From NCBI GenBank assembly GCA_045534775.1, contig JAZSKI010000055.1, forward strand, positions 1 through 12,109: DNA of 12,109 bases. Direction: 5' to 3'. Made by a program: the position numbers and the translations under genes. The notes beneath the pieces were generated by a model. The model saw only the letters and a list, made by a program, of their open reading frames with translations. It did not search any database and had not been told where the DNA came from. The stretch is from JAZOTK01 sp045534775. GTDB taxonomy: Bacteria > Bacillota > Clostridia > RUG12999. This document shows positions 1 through 7,553 of the stretch, piece by piece; the first letter of the stretch is position 1; each line of letters begins with the position of its first letter.

Positions 1-62
1 ACTCCGATTTCATCTGAAAGCTTTAGAGCTTCCTCTTTAAATTCTTTACTGTACTTTGTCAT
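1..62 (-). CDS. IS3-family transposase OrfA, N-terminal fragment cut by the window edge
   Basis: The minus strand from ATG at 62-60 reads MTKYSKEFKEEALKLSDEIG before running off the window. This is the typical start of the small IS3-family OrfA, the helix-turn-helix protein that binds the IS ends and is usually joined to the OrfB integrase by a -1 frameshift. The start is supported by a purine-rich site (AAGGAAAGG, around 79-71) about 8 bases upstream and by a good promoter just before it. The helix-turn-helix itself and OrfB lie outside the window. Only the first 20 codons are visible, so whether the gene is intact cannot be judged. Confidence 0.75.
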   Translation of the reverse strand, partial: MTKYSKEFKEEALKLSDEIG

Positions 63-87
63 TTCAAACACCTTTCCTTCTATTTTT

Positions 88-116
88 ATTATATCATATT
101 TTTGGGTGTTTGTCGA
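88..116 (-). promoter_or_regulatory. Promoter of the IS orfA
   Basis: On the minus strand a -35 TCGACA (116-111, one base off TTGACA) and a -10 TATAAT (93-88) are 17 bp apart. TG one base upstream of the -10 makes it an extended -10. Transcription would begin near base 81, just before the ribosome site, giving a very short leader. A second copy of the same extended -10 block, ATGATATAAT, lies at 136-127 close to the IS tip and has no -35 partner in the flanking DNA. Confidence 0.65.
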
Positions 117-140
117 CTCTATTTATATTATATCATTCCA

Positions 141-1040
141 ACGGCAAATGTTGCCGCGCAAGGTCTGCGCAGAAATCCCATAACCATAGGTGCCATACTT
201 TTTTGTCCCATAGAAGAATATGTCGATTCTATAATAGATGGAATACATTCTTCTGCCGCCGACCTTGAAAAATATAATGTGAACGTTGATGTGCATAAAA
301 TTGAATATACCAATAGGTTTGAATGTCTGTCCAAGGCTGTTGATATGATAAAAACCCTGTCGAAAAAAAAGTATAACGGCATTGTTTTGTTTCTTTCTTC
401 TATGCTTGAAGATTTAATCGGACTGACCGAACTGATTGACGAGCTGACCGAAAAAGGCATATCCTTTGCAACGGTTGCAAACGACATTCCTGACTGTGCA
501 CGCGTTTTGCACGTAGGTATCAACGCCTATACAGCAGGACAGATGGCGGCAGAGCTTCTTGAAATGTCCTGTCGGGGCGAGGATGTAGCTATGCTGGTTA
601 CAAGTACATCGTCACCCGTTAATATGGAATATATAAAGGGCTTCACCGAATATTCAGAAAACGGTATATTTTCAAACGTCAAAATCTATGAGCATTTTGA
701 CAGTGACAACAAAATATTGGATGCCGTACAGCAAATGCTTTCGGAAAACCCTAATCTGAAAGGAGTTTATATGTCCACCGCAAGCTCCCACAAGGCCTGC
801 GAGCACATCAAAAGCTTAAACAAAGACGGTCTTTTCATAATCACAACCGATTTGCTCAGCGAAACGCCTTCTTTACTGACTGACAAAACAACCACCGCCA
901 CTATCTTCCAGAACCCGTATCAGCAGGGGCGAACAGTTGTTAAAATGCTTTATAACTACATAACAAAGAAAAAGGACGAGGGCGTATATCTGCTGGCTCC
1001 CCATATAATATTATCGTCAAATCTTAAATATTATCAATAA
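141..1040 (+). pseudogene. LacI-family regulator disrupted by the IS; effector-binding domain remnant
   Basis: The reading frame to the stop at 1038-1040 gives about 299 residues resembling a LacI/GalR regulator without its head. It opens with hinge-helix sequence (ANVAAQGLRRN), then ITIGAI, the usual first strand of the effector domain. A full-length periplasmic-binding-protein-like sugar domain follows: DSIIDGIHSSA near the start, YNGIVLF mid-domain, NAYTAGQMAAELL at the second lobe, and YQQGRTVVKMLYNYI near the end. The roughly 55-residue helix-turn-helix that should precede it is absent, and IS sequence sits there instead. The frame can be extended back to a TTG at 102, but those residues (GVCRLYLYYIIP) are IS-derived and no ribosome site supports them. 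The remainder looks undamaged, suggesting a recent insertion. The missing head probably lies beyond the far end of the IS. The ligand cannot be told from sequence. Confidence 0.75.
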
Positions 1041-1060
1041 TATATATTTTTGCATATAAA

Positions 1061-1096
1061 TACACCCATCGGATTCCCTTAAGGTCCGTGGGTGTA
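1061..1096. terminator. Hairpin terminator between convergent units
   Basis: TACACCCATCGGA (1061-1073) pairs with TCCGTGGGTGTA (1085-1096), leaving a single-base bulge and an 11-base loop. On the + strand the stem is followed by TAATCATTTTT. On the minus strand it is followed by a T-rich but less regular run. It lies 20 bases past the stop of the LacI remnant and 3 bases past the stop of holA, so it probably serves both directions, better on the + side. Confidence 0.7.
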
Positions 1097-1099
1097 TAA

Positions 1100-2116
1100 T
1101 CATTTTTGTTCCAGAAGCTCGCCAATCAGCATTTCTATTGCTGTCCATCCTTCGGTTTTGCCTGTTTTGATTGCAAAATCTGTTTTTGCACATTTTTCTG
1201 TCATATTGTAAAAATCTCTGCTTGTACCTCTTCTGGCACCTTCTGCATACTTTTTAGCTATAAAAGGCGACAATCCCAGCTCAGAAGCTATATCACCGTA
1301 ACGGTTTTCCTCCAATAACACAGAGGCTTTAAGGAGCATTACAGCTTGCCTTCCCAGCAATACCAATATTTTTATGGGCTGTTCTCTGTAAATTTTCAGT
1401 TCACCGAGTATTTCATAAGCCCTTACGGCACGTTTTTCAGAAATAGCATCCAGCATTTCAAATATGCGGTTCTTCAGAGATTTCCGAACAATCAAATCCA
1501 CCTCTGCCACAGATATTTCTTTTTTATCTCCGCAATATGCTATCAGCTTTTCAGCTTCATTTTTCAGATTTTCCATACCCTCATCGCAGGAAAAAACCAG
1601 GTGGTCAACGACCTCTCTGCCTGCCTTTATATTTTCTTTCGCAAAAAGCTTTTCGCACCATATCGCCAGCTCCGCCGATGTTTTATACTTAAATTCCGCA
1701 TAAATCCCTGCTGTCTTCATTTTCTTTACCAGAGCGTTTCTGCCGTCTATATTTTCCTCATCAAAAACTACTGCCAGATATTCGGGGAATTTTTCAATCA
1801 CTCCCTGCCAAAGCTTTTTCATTTCCTCACTCGTGCTTTTAAAAACTCCGCTGTTTCGGATTATTGCCAGCTTATATTCGCTCATAACGGGAAAAGCCTC
1901 TATATAATCGGAAATTGCTTCCGCCGTTGCTTCCTTTTCATCAAACATCCGAATGTTAAATTCAGAAAATCCGTATTCTTCAAATTTGACTCTGATAGCA
2001 TCTATTGCCATTTTCTTCGCATATTTTTCCTCGCCCGTAAACACGTAAATCCCTGTCAAATCATTGGATTTAAGCTTTTCTTTAAGAAGCTTTATCCCCG
2101 CATCCTCTTTAGCCAT
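1100..2116 (-). CDS. holA: DNA polymerase III subunit delta
   Basis: HolA is the wrench subunit of the clamp loader: it opens the beta sliding clamp so that it can be loaded on primed DNA. The protein is about 338 residues, normal for the family. It starts with the characteristic N-terminal stretch (LTGIYVFTGEEKYAKK), a degenerate AAA+ fold without a Walker A motif. The helical lid follows, and a C-terminal collar domain contains the usual ILVLLGRQAVMLLKA-type helix. I prefer ATG at 2116-2114 (MAKEDAGIK), which sits about 6 bases after AGGTG. A GTG at 2125 would add three residues and overlap comEC. The gene begins immediately after the comEC stop (2118), so the two are probably translationally coupled. 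It is the last gene of the ARG-box operon and ends at the shared terminator. The comEC-holA order is common in Bacillota. Confidence 0.9.
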   Translation of the reverse strand: MAKEDAGIKLLKEKLKSNDLTGIYVFTGEEKYAKKMAIDAIRVKFEEYGFSEFNIRMFDEKEATAEAISDYIEAFPVMSEYKLAIIRNSGVFKSTSEEMKKLWQGVIEKFPEYLAVVFDEENIDGRNALVKKMKTAGIYAEFKYKTSAELAIWCEKLFAKENIKAGREVVDHLVFSCDEGMENLKNEAEKLIAYCGDKKEISVAEVDLIVRKSLKNRIFEMLDAISEKRAVRAYEILGELKIYREQPIKILVLLGRQAVMLLKASVLLEENRYGDIASELGLSPFIAKKYAEGARRGTSRDFYNMTEKCAKTDFAIKTGKTEGWTAIEMLIGELLEQK

Positions 2117-2117
2117 T

Positions 2118-4388
2118 TCATTCACCTGCCTTTATCTCGCCTTTTTTATTTATTTTAAATACTATATTGTTATCCCTATCCGTTCTGAAAATTTCACATC
2201 CGCTGTCCTCTAATTTCTTTAAAACCTCATCAGACGGATGCCCGTAGCTGTTTTCGCCGCAGCTTATAATTGCATATTTGGGAGCAATCTCTGCTAAAAA
2301 CTCATCAGAAGTTGAATGTGCGCTTCCATGATGACCGACTTTCAAAACATCTGCCGCAAGGTCATAGTTGTCCACCAGAATTTTCTCCGCCTCGCCACCT
2401 GCATCGCCCGTAAGAAGAAAGACCTTTCCTGAGTTTTCCACCCGCAGGACAATACTGTTGTTATTTGTGTAATCCTCTGAAATATTCTCTTTTTGCGGCA
2501 TTAGTACCGATATTTCCGTTTCCCCGAAGTTAAAGCTGTCGCTTGCTGACGTGTAATAAACCTCCGCACCCTTTTTCATAAAATATTCTGCTAACTCATC
2601 TATTACGGGATCGTATTTTTTCGTATGCGGGAAAATTACTTTTTCCACCTCCACGCCTGCACCTACCTGCTTTGCCCCACCGCTGTGGTCACTGTCGGAA
2701 TGGGTTATAAACAGCATATCCAGGGTTGTAACACCTCTGTCTTTGAGATATTCCACGCTTTCAAGACTGTTTTCTCTTCCCGCATCTATTAAAACATTTT
2801 CACCCTTTTGCCTGATGAAAATACTGTCACCTTGTCCCACATTTATAAATTCTATTCTAAACAAATTATATTCACAGACCTGCACAAAAGCTACCGCTAT
2901 TCCGCTTACTGCTACAAGTGCCGACATTACCAACGCCGCTTTTATTCCCTTGCGGTGCAGCATTATGTAAGCCAAGCCTATGATAGCTGCCATAAGTATC
3001 AGCATTAACGCAGAAGGTGTCATTATGCTGATATTTATGAATTCCAGTCGAGCCAGCCCATTTGCCATTATAAGAATCAGTTTTACAAGCGGTTTAACCG
3101 CAAAAGCCATTATATCTCCTATAAACGGCAGTATTGCAACAATTAACCCGCCTGTAAACAGCGCCGACACAAAGGGTAAAATTATTATATTTGCAAATAT
3201 TCCTATAATATTAATTTTATTCAATACTGTTGCGGTTACGGGCAGAGTCATTAAATTTACCGCTACGCTTGCCGCAAAGGTTGTTTTTACTGTGACGGGA
3301 ATAAAGTCAGGCAGCAGAGCTTCAATGGGATTTGCAAAAAGATATAAGCCCGTTATTGCCGAAAAGGATAATAAAAAGCCTGTATCAAAAATAGAAAAAG
3401 GGTTTATCAGCAATATGATGAAAGCTCCCGAAACCAGCGAGGTTACAAAATCATCTCCCCTGTTTGTAAGAGTTGCCGCCATTACAGCGATGCTCATAAT
3501 TGCCGCACGTATTGCCGAAGGTACAAAGCCTAAAATAAACACATACAGCAAAATCACAAAAATCGAAAGTGCCGACCTTGATTTTCTGCCGATTCCTATC
3601 AACCCGCCCAGATACATAATACCCATTACGAGAATGGAAACGTGCATTCCCGATACAGCCACAATATGAGAAATTCCGCAATCAGCAAAATTATTATTCA
3701 TATTATCGGTAAAACCGTCTTTATCTCCCAAAATCAACCCTTTTATAAATTCGCCTTCGTTCCCGCCCATACGGGTTTCGATATTTTCTTTTATTTTTTC
3801 GCGGATATTAAAAGCCGCTGTTTTTAAATCGGGTTTATATTCCATAAATTCGATTCGGTTTACGCCTACAAACATAGTCGCACGAATATCATCGGTTTTC
3901 AGATAAAGCTTATAGTTAAATCCGCCTTTGTTGCGGTTTTCCATAGGTTTTATATATCTACCATTTATCCTGATTATATCGCCTGCGCGAAAATTTATTC
4001 TTCCTCTGCAATATACACGGATGTTTCCGCCGCATTTATAGGTTTTCCCGTAAAGAGATATTTCCTTTTGTGCAACAGTCATAACAAAATTATCATCTTT
4101 CTGTTTTGGCGGCTCTGTCACCTTGCCTGTTACGGCTACGTATTTATCGGAAAAGGTTTTAATTTCCTTTTCACTTCTTGCAGCGGCTGCACAAAAGGTT
4201 ATCATACCTGCCGCAAAAACCGCCGCAAGCAGGATAAGCCTTTCAGGATGTTTGTCCCTGCCGATTTTTATAAGTATAACAAAGGCAAACATTACCGCCG
4301 CAATAAACGTATAATTGCCGGCTATGGCACAAGCTGCCATACCGGCAATGAAAATTAGAAGATAGCTTGCTAAAATCCGATTATTCAT
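2118..4388 (-). CDS. comEC: DNA internalization competence protein ComEC/Rec2
   Basis: ComEC is the inner-membrane channel that carries single-stranded DNA into the cell during natural transformation. All 756 residues of a full three-part protein are visible. Residues 1 to about 170 hold hydrophobic segments and a beta-rich OB-like (DUF4131-type) domain. Residues about 200-490 form the polytopic competence domain, including AVSGMHVSILV near 247. From about 505 there is a metallo-beta-lactamase-like domain, with FINVGQGDSIFI near 517, LIDAG, the metal-binding THSDSDHSGG with H563/D565/D567/H568, and LKVGHHGSAHS downstream. No motif is missing, so the protein should be functional. ATG at 4388 overlaps the upstream acetyltransferase stop by 8 bp. 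No comEA or other competence gene is in the window. Many Clostridia carry comEC without known transformability, so its use here is open. Confidence 0.93.
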   Translation of the reverse strand: MNNRILASYLLIFIAGMAACAIAGNYTFIAAVMFAFVILIKIGRDKHPERLILLAAVFAAGMITFCAAAARSEKEIKTFSDKYVAVTGKVTEPPKQKDDNFVMTVAQKEISLYGKTYKCGGNIRVYCRGRINFRAGDIIRINGRYIKPMENRNKGGFNYKLYLKTDDIRATMFVGVNRIEFMEYKPDLKTAAFNIREKIKENIETRMGGNEGEFIKGLILGDKDGFTDNMNNNFADCGISHIVAVSGMHVSILVMGIMYLGGLIGIGRKSRSALSIFVILLYVFILGFVPSAIRAAIMSIAVMAATLTNRGDDFVTSLVSGAFIILLINPFSIFDTGFLLSFSAITGLYLFANPIEALLPDFIPVTVKTTFAASVAVNLMTLPVTATVLNKINIIGIFANIIILPFVSALFTGGLIVAILPFIGDIMAFAVKPLVKLILIMANGLARLEFINISIMTPSALMLILMAAIIGLAYIMLHRKGIKAALVMSALVAVSGIAVAFVQVCEYNLFRIEFINVGQGDSIFIRQKGENVLIDAGRENSLESVEYLKDRGVTTLDMLFITHSDSDHSGGAKQVGAGVEVEKVIFPHTKKYDPVIDELAEYFMKKGAEVYYTSASDSFNFGETEISVLMPQKENISEDYTNNNSIVLRVENSGKVFLLTGDAGGEAEKILVDNYDLAADVLKVGHHGSAHSTSDEFLAEIAPKYAIISCGENSYGHPSDEVLKKLEDSGCEIFRTDRDNNIVFKINKKGEIKAGE

Positions 4389-4872
4389 AATCCTTACACA
4401 AAAACGCTCTTATATATCCTTTATCTTTGGTAGTAGAATCTATGTAAAATCCTCTGCTGTAATAAAATCTGATAAGCCCTCTGTTCTTGGACGCTGTATG
4501 CAGCTGCAACTGTTTTACGTGACATTTTTTCATAATATCATCAACGGCGTGCATCATACTTTTACCGATACCCATATTCTGTTTTTCAGGGCTAACGCCA
4601 AATCTGCTCAGATATGCAATGCCATCTCCACACACTTCTATTCTGAGGCTTCCTACAATTTCATCACCTGTGTATGCAACCAGAACCCATTTAGTATCAA
4701 TATCATTTTTTATCTCATCATAGGTTTCGCTAAGTGCCGAAATAGAATCCAGCCCTACGGTTTTAACGTACAGCTTAAATGCCTTGTCCATTATCTCCTG
4801 TATTTTCGGTATATCCTCTATCGTTGCCTGTCTTATATTAAGACCTGAATTAAAATCAGGCATTAAAATCAT
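4381..4872 (-). CDS. GNAT-family N-acetyltransferase
   Basis: The 163-residue product has a single GNAT fold. It opens with the first-strand pattern LNIRQATIEDIPKIQEI. The acetyl-CoA pyrophosphate loop is RFGVSPEKQNMGIGKSMM (about residues 90-107, the Q-x-x-G-I-G core intact). The C-terminal motif B region is LQLHTASKNRGLIRFYYSRGF. The substrate is unknown. It does not look like the arginine-pathway N-acetylglutamate synthase despite its neighbours; small-molecule or protein amines are equally possible. ATG at 4872 is preferred because it follows AGGTGAG at a proper distance. A GTG at 4881 would add three residues and almost touch the argF stop. The gap to argF is 9 bases and the 3' end overlaps comEC by 8 bp, so it is firmly inside the operon. 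Confidence 0.82.
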   Translation of the reverse strand: MILMPDFNSGLNIRQATIEDIPKIQEIMDKAFKLYVKTVGLDSISALSETYDEIKNDIDTKWVLVAYTGDEIVGSLRIEVCGDGIAYLSRFGVSPEKQNMGIGKSMMHAVDDIMKKCHVKQLQLHTASKNRGLIRFYYSRGFYIDSTTKDKGYIRAFLCKDYE

Positions 4873-4881
4873 TTTTCTCAC

Positions 4882-5811
4882 CTACTTCATTAATTTTACC
4901 ATAACTGCCTTCTGTGCGTGGAGTCTGTTTTCAGCTTCGTCAAAGATTGCAGAATTTTCACCGTCAATAACCTCTTCCGATACTTCATAGCCTCTGTACG
5001 CGGGCAGGCAATGGAGGAATATTGCATCCTTTTTCGCACCGCTCATAAGCTCAGTTGTTACTTCAAAGCCTTTGAAATCGTTTATTCTCTGCTGTTTTTC
5101 ACTTTCCTGACCCATACTTACCCACGTATCGGTATAAACCGCATCGGCATCCTTTATTGCTTCCTTCGGGTCCTTTGTAATTACAACCTTGCTGCCCGTT
5201 TCTTTAGCGATTTCCATTGCGGCTTCCACAATTTCTTCGTTACATTTATATTTATCGGGAGTGGCTATGCTTATATCCATACCCACTTTTGTGCAACCGA
5301 AAAGAAGGGAATGTGCCATATTATTTCCATCACCTACATAACACATTTTAAGCCCTTTAAAGCTTTTTCCCTTATATTCCTGTACGGTCATCAAATCCGC
5401 CAGCACCTGGCAGGGGTGCAGTAAATCCGTCAGTCCGTTTATCACGGGAATATCTGCATGAAGTGCCAGCTCTTCAACCTGCTTCTGGTCAAAGGTTCTT
5501 ATCATAATACCATCAATAAATCTTGATAATACCTTTGCCGTATCGTGAACGCACTCACCTCTTCCAAGCTGAATGTCGTTGGAGCTTAAAAACAATGCGT
5601 GACCACCAAGCTGATACATTCCGACCTCAAAGGACACTCGGGTTCTTGTAGAGGATTTGGCAAATATCATCCCTAATGTTTTGCCTTTAAGTATATGATG
5701 CGCTCTGCCTGCCTTGTTGTCCGCCTTAAGCTCATGGGCAAGCTCTAAAATTTCATTGATTTCTGCTGTTGTTAAATCTTTAAGACTGAGTAAATCCGTC
5801 AAATTAAACAT
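4882..5811 (-). CDS. argF: Ornithine carbamoyltransferase
   Basis: This cytosolic enzyme makes citrulline from ornithine and carbamoyl phosphate, the sixth step of arginine synthesis. The 309 residues match the family length. The carbamoyl-phosphate loop S-T-R-T-R is at 54-58, HPCQ at 132-135, and the ornithine-side segment GDGNNMAHS at 160-168. DTWVSMGQE is at 228-236 (the D-x-W-x-S-M signature of ornithine rather than aspartate transcarbamylases), and HCLP at 267-270 supplies the active-site cysteine. ATG at 5811 overlaps the argD stop by 8 bp and is preceded by GGAAAGG. A catabolic role (arginine deiminase pathway) is possible for the family. Pairing with argD behind an ARG box argues for biosynthesis. 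Confidence 0.95.
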   Translation of the reverse strand: MFNLTDLLSLKDLTTAEINEILELAHELKADNKAGRAHHILKGKTLGMIFAKSSTRTRVSFEVGMYQLGGHALFLSSNDIQLGRGECVHDTAKVLSRFIDGIMIRTFDQKQVEELALHADIPVINGLTDLLHPCQVLADLMTVQEYKGKSFKGLKMCYVGDGNNMAHSLLFGCTKVGMDISIATPDKYKCNEEIVEAAMEIAKETGSKVVITKDPKEAIKDADAVYTDTWVSMGQESEKQQRINDFKGFEVTTELMSGAKKDAIFLHCLPAYRGYEVSEEVIDGENSAIFDEAENRLHAQKAVMVKLMK

Positions 5812-6994
5812 TCCTTTCCTTTAATATTTCTTCAAATATCTTTATAAACCCGTCAATATCCTCTTTCTTCACCGTAAGAGGCGGCAATATACGAAGTACC
5901 TCTGCACCTGCCGTACCTGCCAGGTATTTTTTCTCAAACATTTTCTTCACAATATCCGCCGCACCGGGAATTTCAACGCCTATAATAAGACCCATACCGC
6001 GAATTTCTTTTATTTCGCTGTATTTTTCCTTTAACTCTTTAAGGGCTTCTCTGAAATATGTACCCATTTTTTCGGCATTCGCCACTATATTTTCTTTACC
6101 GAATATATCAAACACCAGACAGCCTGCCTTAGATGCAAGCGGATTGCCGCCGAAGGTTGAACCGTGGTCCCCCGGTGTAAAGGCCTCCGCCACCTCTCCC
6201 TTAGCACATACAGCACCTATGGGAATACCGTTCCCAAGTGCCTTTGCCAGGGTAAAAATATCAGGCTCAACACCGTAATTTTCATAGGCGAACATTTTAC
6301 CCGTTCTGCCCATACCCGTCTGTACCTCGTCATCTATAAGAAGTATACCCTTTTCATCACAAAGGCTTCTCACCTTCTTTGCGTACTCGCCGTCTAAAGG
6401 ATGAACGCCGCCTTCGCCCTGTATGAATTCAATCATAATTGCCGCCGTTTTATCGGTAACTGCCCGTTCAAGAGCTTTAAAATCGTTTGCCGGCACGTGA
6501 GAAAAGCCGGGCGTAAGCGGTCTGTAGGGCTTTTGATATTTCTCCTGACCCGTTGCCGCAACAGTAGTTATTGTTCTGCCGTGAAAGGAGTGTTCCAAGG
6601 TGATTATCTCGGTCCTGTCGATTCCTTTTTTATAAAAATACATTTTTGCCAGCTTTATTGCACCTTCGTTTGCCTCAGCTCCCGAATTTGCCAGAAATAC
6701 TCTGTCAGCACAGGAATTTTCCGTTATCTTCCCTGCCAGCTCCGCCTGACTTTTGATATAATAAAGGCTTGAGGTGTGGATAAGCTTTTCCACCTGCTCC
6801 TTAATACCTTCCACAAAATCAGGATGGCTGTGTCCTAAAGAAGTCACCGCTATTCCCGCAAAAAAATCCTTATATTCATTCCCCTGCGTATCATAGAGGT
6901 TAATTCCCTTACCCTTTTCAAAGCAAACCGGAGTTCTGCTTCCAAAGGTATTCATATAATATTTGTCCGTATCGGCAATTATATTATTTAACAT
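5804..6994 (-). CDS. argD: Acetylornithine aminotransferase
   Basis: ArgD is a class III PLP-dependent aminotransferase. It makes N2-acetylornithine from N-acetylglutamate semialdehyde with glutamate as donor, and can also act in lysine synthesis. The 396 residues are complete. Visible are the substrate-binding start FFAGIAVTSLGHSHP, the PLP phosphate loop NSGAEANEGAIKLA, FHGRTI, the LLIDDEVQTGMGRTG block with the cofactor-binding aspartate, and LAKALGNGIPIGA with the Schiff-base lysine at about K251. ATG at 6994 follows GGAG at 8 bases. It is the first gene of the operon, directly behind the ARG-box promoter. argB, argC, argJ and argG/H are not in this window. Confidence 0.93.
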   Translation of the reverse strand: MLNNIIADTDKYYMNTFGSRTPVCFEKGKGINLYDTQGNEYKDFFAGIAVTSLGHSHPDFVEGIKEQVEKLIHTSSLYYIKSQAELAGKITENSCADRVFLANSGAEANEGAIKLAKMYFYKKGIDRTEIITLEHSFHGRTITTVAATGQEKYQKPYRPLTPGFSHVPANDFKALERAVTDKTAAIMIEFIQGEGGVHPLDGEYAKKVRSLCDEKGILLIDDEVQTGMGRTGKMFAYENYGVEPDIFTLAKALGNGIPIGAVCAKGEVAEAFTPGDHGSTFGGNPLASKAGCLVFDIFGKENIVANAEKMGTYFREALKELKEKYSEIKEIRGMGLIIGVEIPGAADIVKKMFEKKYLAGTAGAEVLRILPPLTVKKEDIDGFIKIFEEILKERNV

Positions 6995-7023
6995 TTTTTC
7001 ATCTCCATAGTCCTTTTTGTATA

Positions 7024-7052
7024 ATTATACAACTTTTTGAATAAATATTCAA
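7024..7052 (-). promoter_or_regulatory. Promoter of the argD operon with ArgR box over the -35
   Basis: On the minus strand the -35 is TTGAAT (7052-7047) and the -10 is TATAAT (7029-7024), 17 bp apart. Transcription would start near 7017, with a leader of about 23 bases. The palindrome TGAATAAATATTCA (7038-7051) fits the core ARG box TGAATwwwwATTCA exactly; one further pair extends it to TTGAAT...ATTCAA (7037-7052). ArgR bound with arginine here would cover the -35 and block RNA polymerase. The -10 also lies in a 12-bp palindrome, GTATAATTATAC (7019-7030), which I attribute to the -10 itself. Confidence 0.82.
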
Positions 7053-7093
7053 TATGCAAATTACATAATTATCCTTGCCTTAAAGCAGTCAAA

Positions 7094-7540
7094 TTAATCT
7101 ATTTTTACCATTTTCCCCTCGCTGTCATCATATATATCGCCGTTTGCAGCAACTACGCAATATATCCCTTTCATTACTGCGTCCTGTAAATCCGCTTTAT
7201 CCGCACCGAAGGTATAACAGCTGTGGGCTTCGCCGTTTATAGCTACGCTTACCGTCTTTTTATCTGATGCCGATACCACGAAGGCGTTTTCGCCAAACTG
7301 TTTTTTTGCCGCCTCGCAGGCAATATTATAAGCTTCCTCGAAGGTTATTTCTTTACCCTCCTCCGTCTGTTCGGGAGATGTATAGGTAAGTCTCAGTATT
7401 TCCCTTTCGTCCTGCTGTTTCATTCTTGCTTTAACGGCAAAATACGTGCCTATACCTACAGCCGTCGCCCCTAAAAACATAGCACCTGCAATTAACGCAT
7501 TATTTCTCTTTTTGTTTTTTAATACCTTTCCGTAATCCAT
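7094..7540 (-). CDS. Membrane-anchored protein with PepSY-like C-terminal domain
   Basis: I do not recognise this 148-residue protein by name. It begins with a short basic tail (KNKKRN), then one hydrophobic helix at about 15-36 (ALIAGAMFLGATAVGIGTYF). A charged linker and a globular domain (about 62-148) follow, and the positive-inside rule puts that domain outside the cell. The domain starts ITFEEAYNIACEAAKKQFG and ends VVAANGDIYD, resembling PepSY modules, which are often linked to extracytoplasmic inhibition or small-domain signalling. The segment SCYTFGADKAD recurs in the upstream lipoprotein as SCYMFGAAKID, and the domains align to their C-termini. A perfect AAGGAGG (7555-7549) lies 8 bases before ATG 7540 and overlaps the lipoprotein stop. 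No clear terminator separates this gene from the argD promoter. Confidence 0.7.
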   Translation of the reverse strand: MDYGKVLKNKKRNNALIAGAMFLGATAVGIGTYFAVKARMKQQDEREILRLTYTSPEQTEEGKEITFEEAYNIACEAAKKQFGENAFVVSASDKKTVSVAINGEAHSCYTFGADKADLQDAVMKGIYCVVAANGDIYDDSEGKMVKID

Positions 7541-7553
7541 AAAATCCGCCTCC

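Larger units (their letters stand above)
1..140 (-). mobile_element. Left end of an IS3-family insertion sequence, continuing beyond the window edge
   Basis: These bases read on the minus strand as the 5' part of an IS3-family element: terminal region, promoter, ribosome site and the start of orfA. The rest lies outside the window, so length and group are unknown. I place the tip near base 140 for two reasons. The minus strand there begins TGG, matching the TG...CA ends of IS3 elements. LacI-family homology on the + strand also begins just beyond, at codons for about T-A-N-V-A-A-Q. A tip nearer 123, at the minus-strand sequence TAGAGTCGACA, cannot be excluded. An extended -10 box lies 8 bases inside the proposed tip, as in IS3 elements whose abutted ends form a promoter in the circular intermediate. 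Family assignment rests on 20 residues of OrfA. Confidence 0.72.

Noticed and set aside
88..136. The repeated ATTATATCAT (88-97 and 127-136) as a target-site duplication
   Set aside because: Both copies lie on the same side of the insertion and each contains a -10 box, so shared promoter elements explain them better.
102..140. TTG at 102 as a real start of the LacI-like gene
   Set aside because: The residues it adds do not resemble LacI sequence, fall within the IS end, and have no ribosome site.
1346..2158. A 270-residue + strand open frame rich in Phe, Cys and Tyr
   Set aside because: It is the antisense of holA, with composition typical of a complementary-strand frame and no family signature.
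2980..3669. A 229-residue + strand open frame
   Set aside because: It lies opposite the membrane region of comEC; the apparent coding pattern is the complement of hydrophobic codons.
4381..4872. The acetyltransferase as arginine-pathway N-acetylglutamate synthase
   Set aside because: It has only generic GNAT motifs; operon position alone does not justify that name.
7019..7030. GTATAATTATAC as a separate operator
   Set aside because: It contains the -10 and is short and AT-rich; the palindrome needs no further explanation.
7053..7075. A second ARG box upstream of the argD promoter
   Set aside because: The sequence around TGCAAATTACATAA keeps only part of one arm and is not at a convincing spacing.
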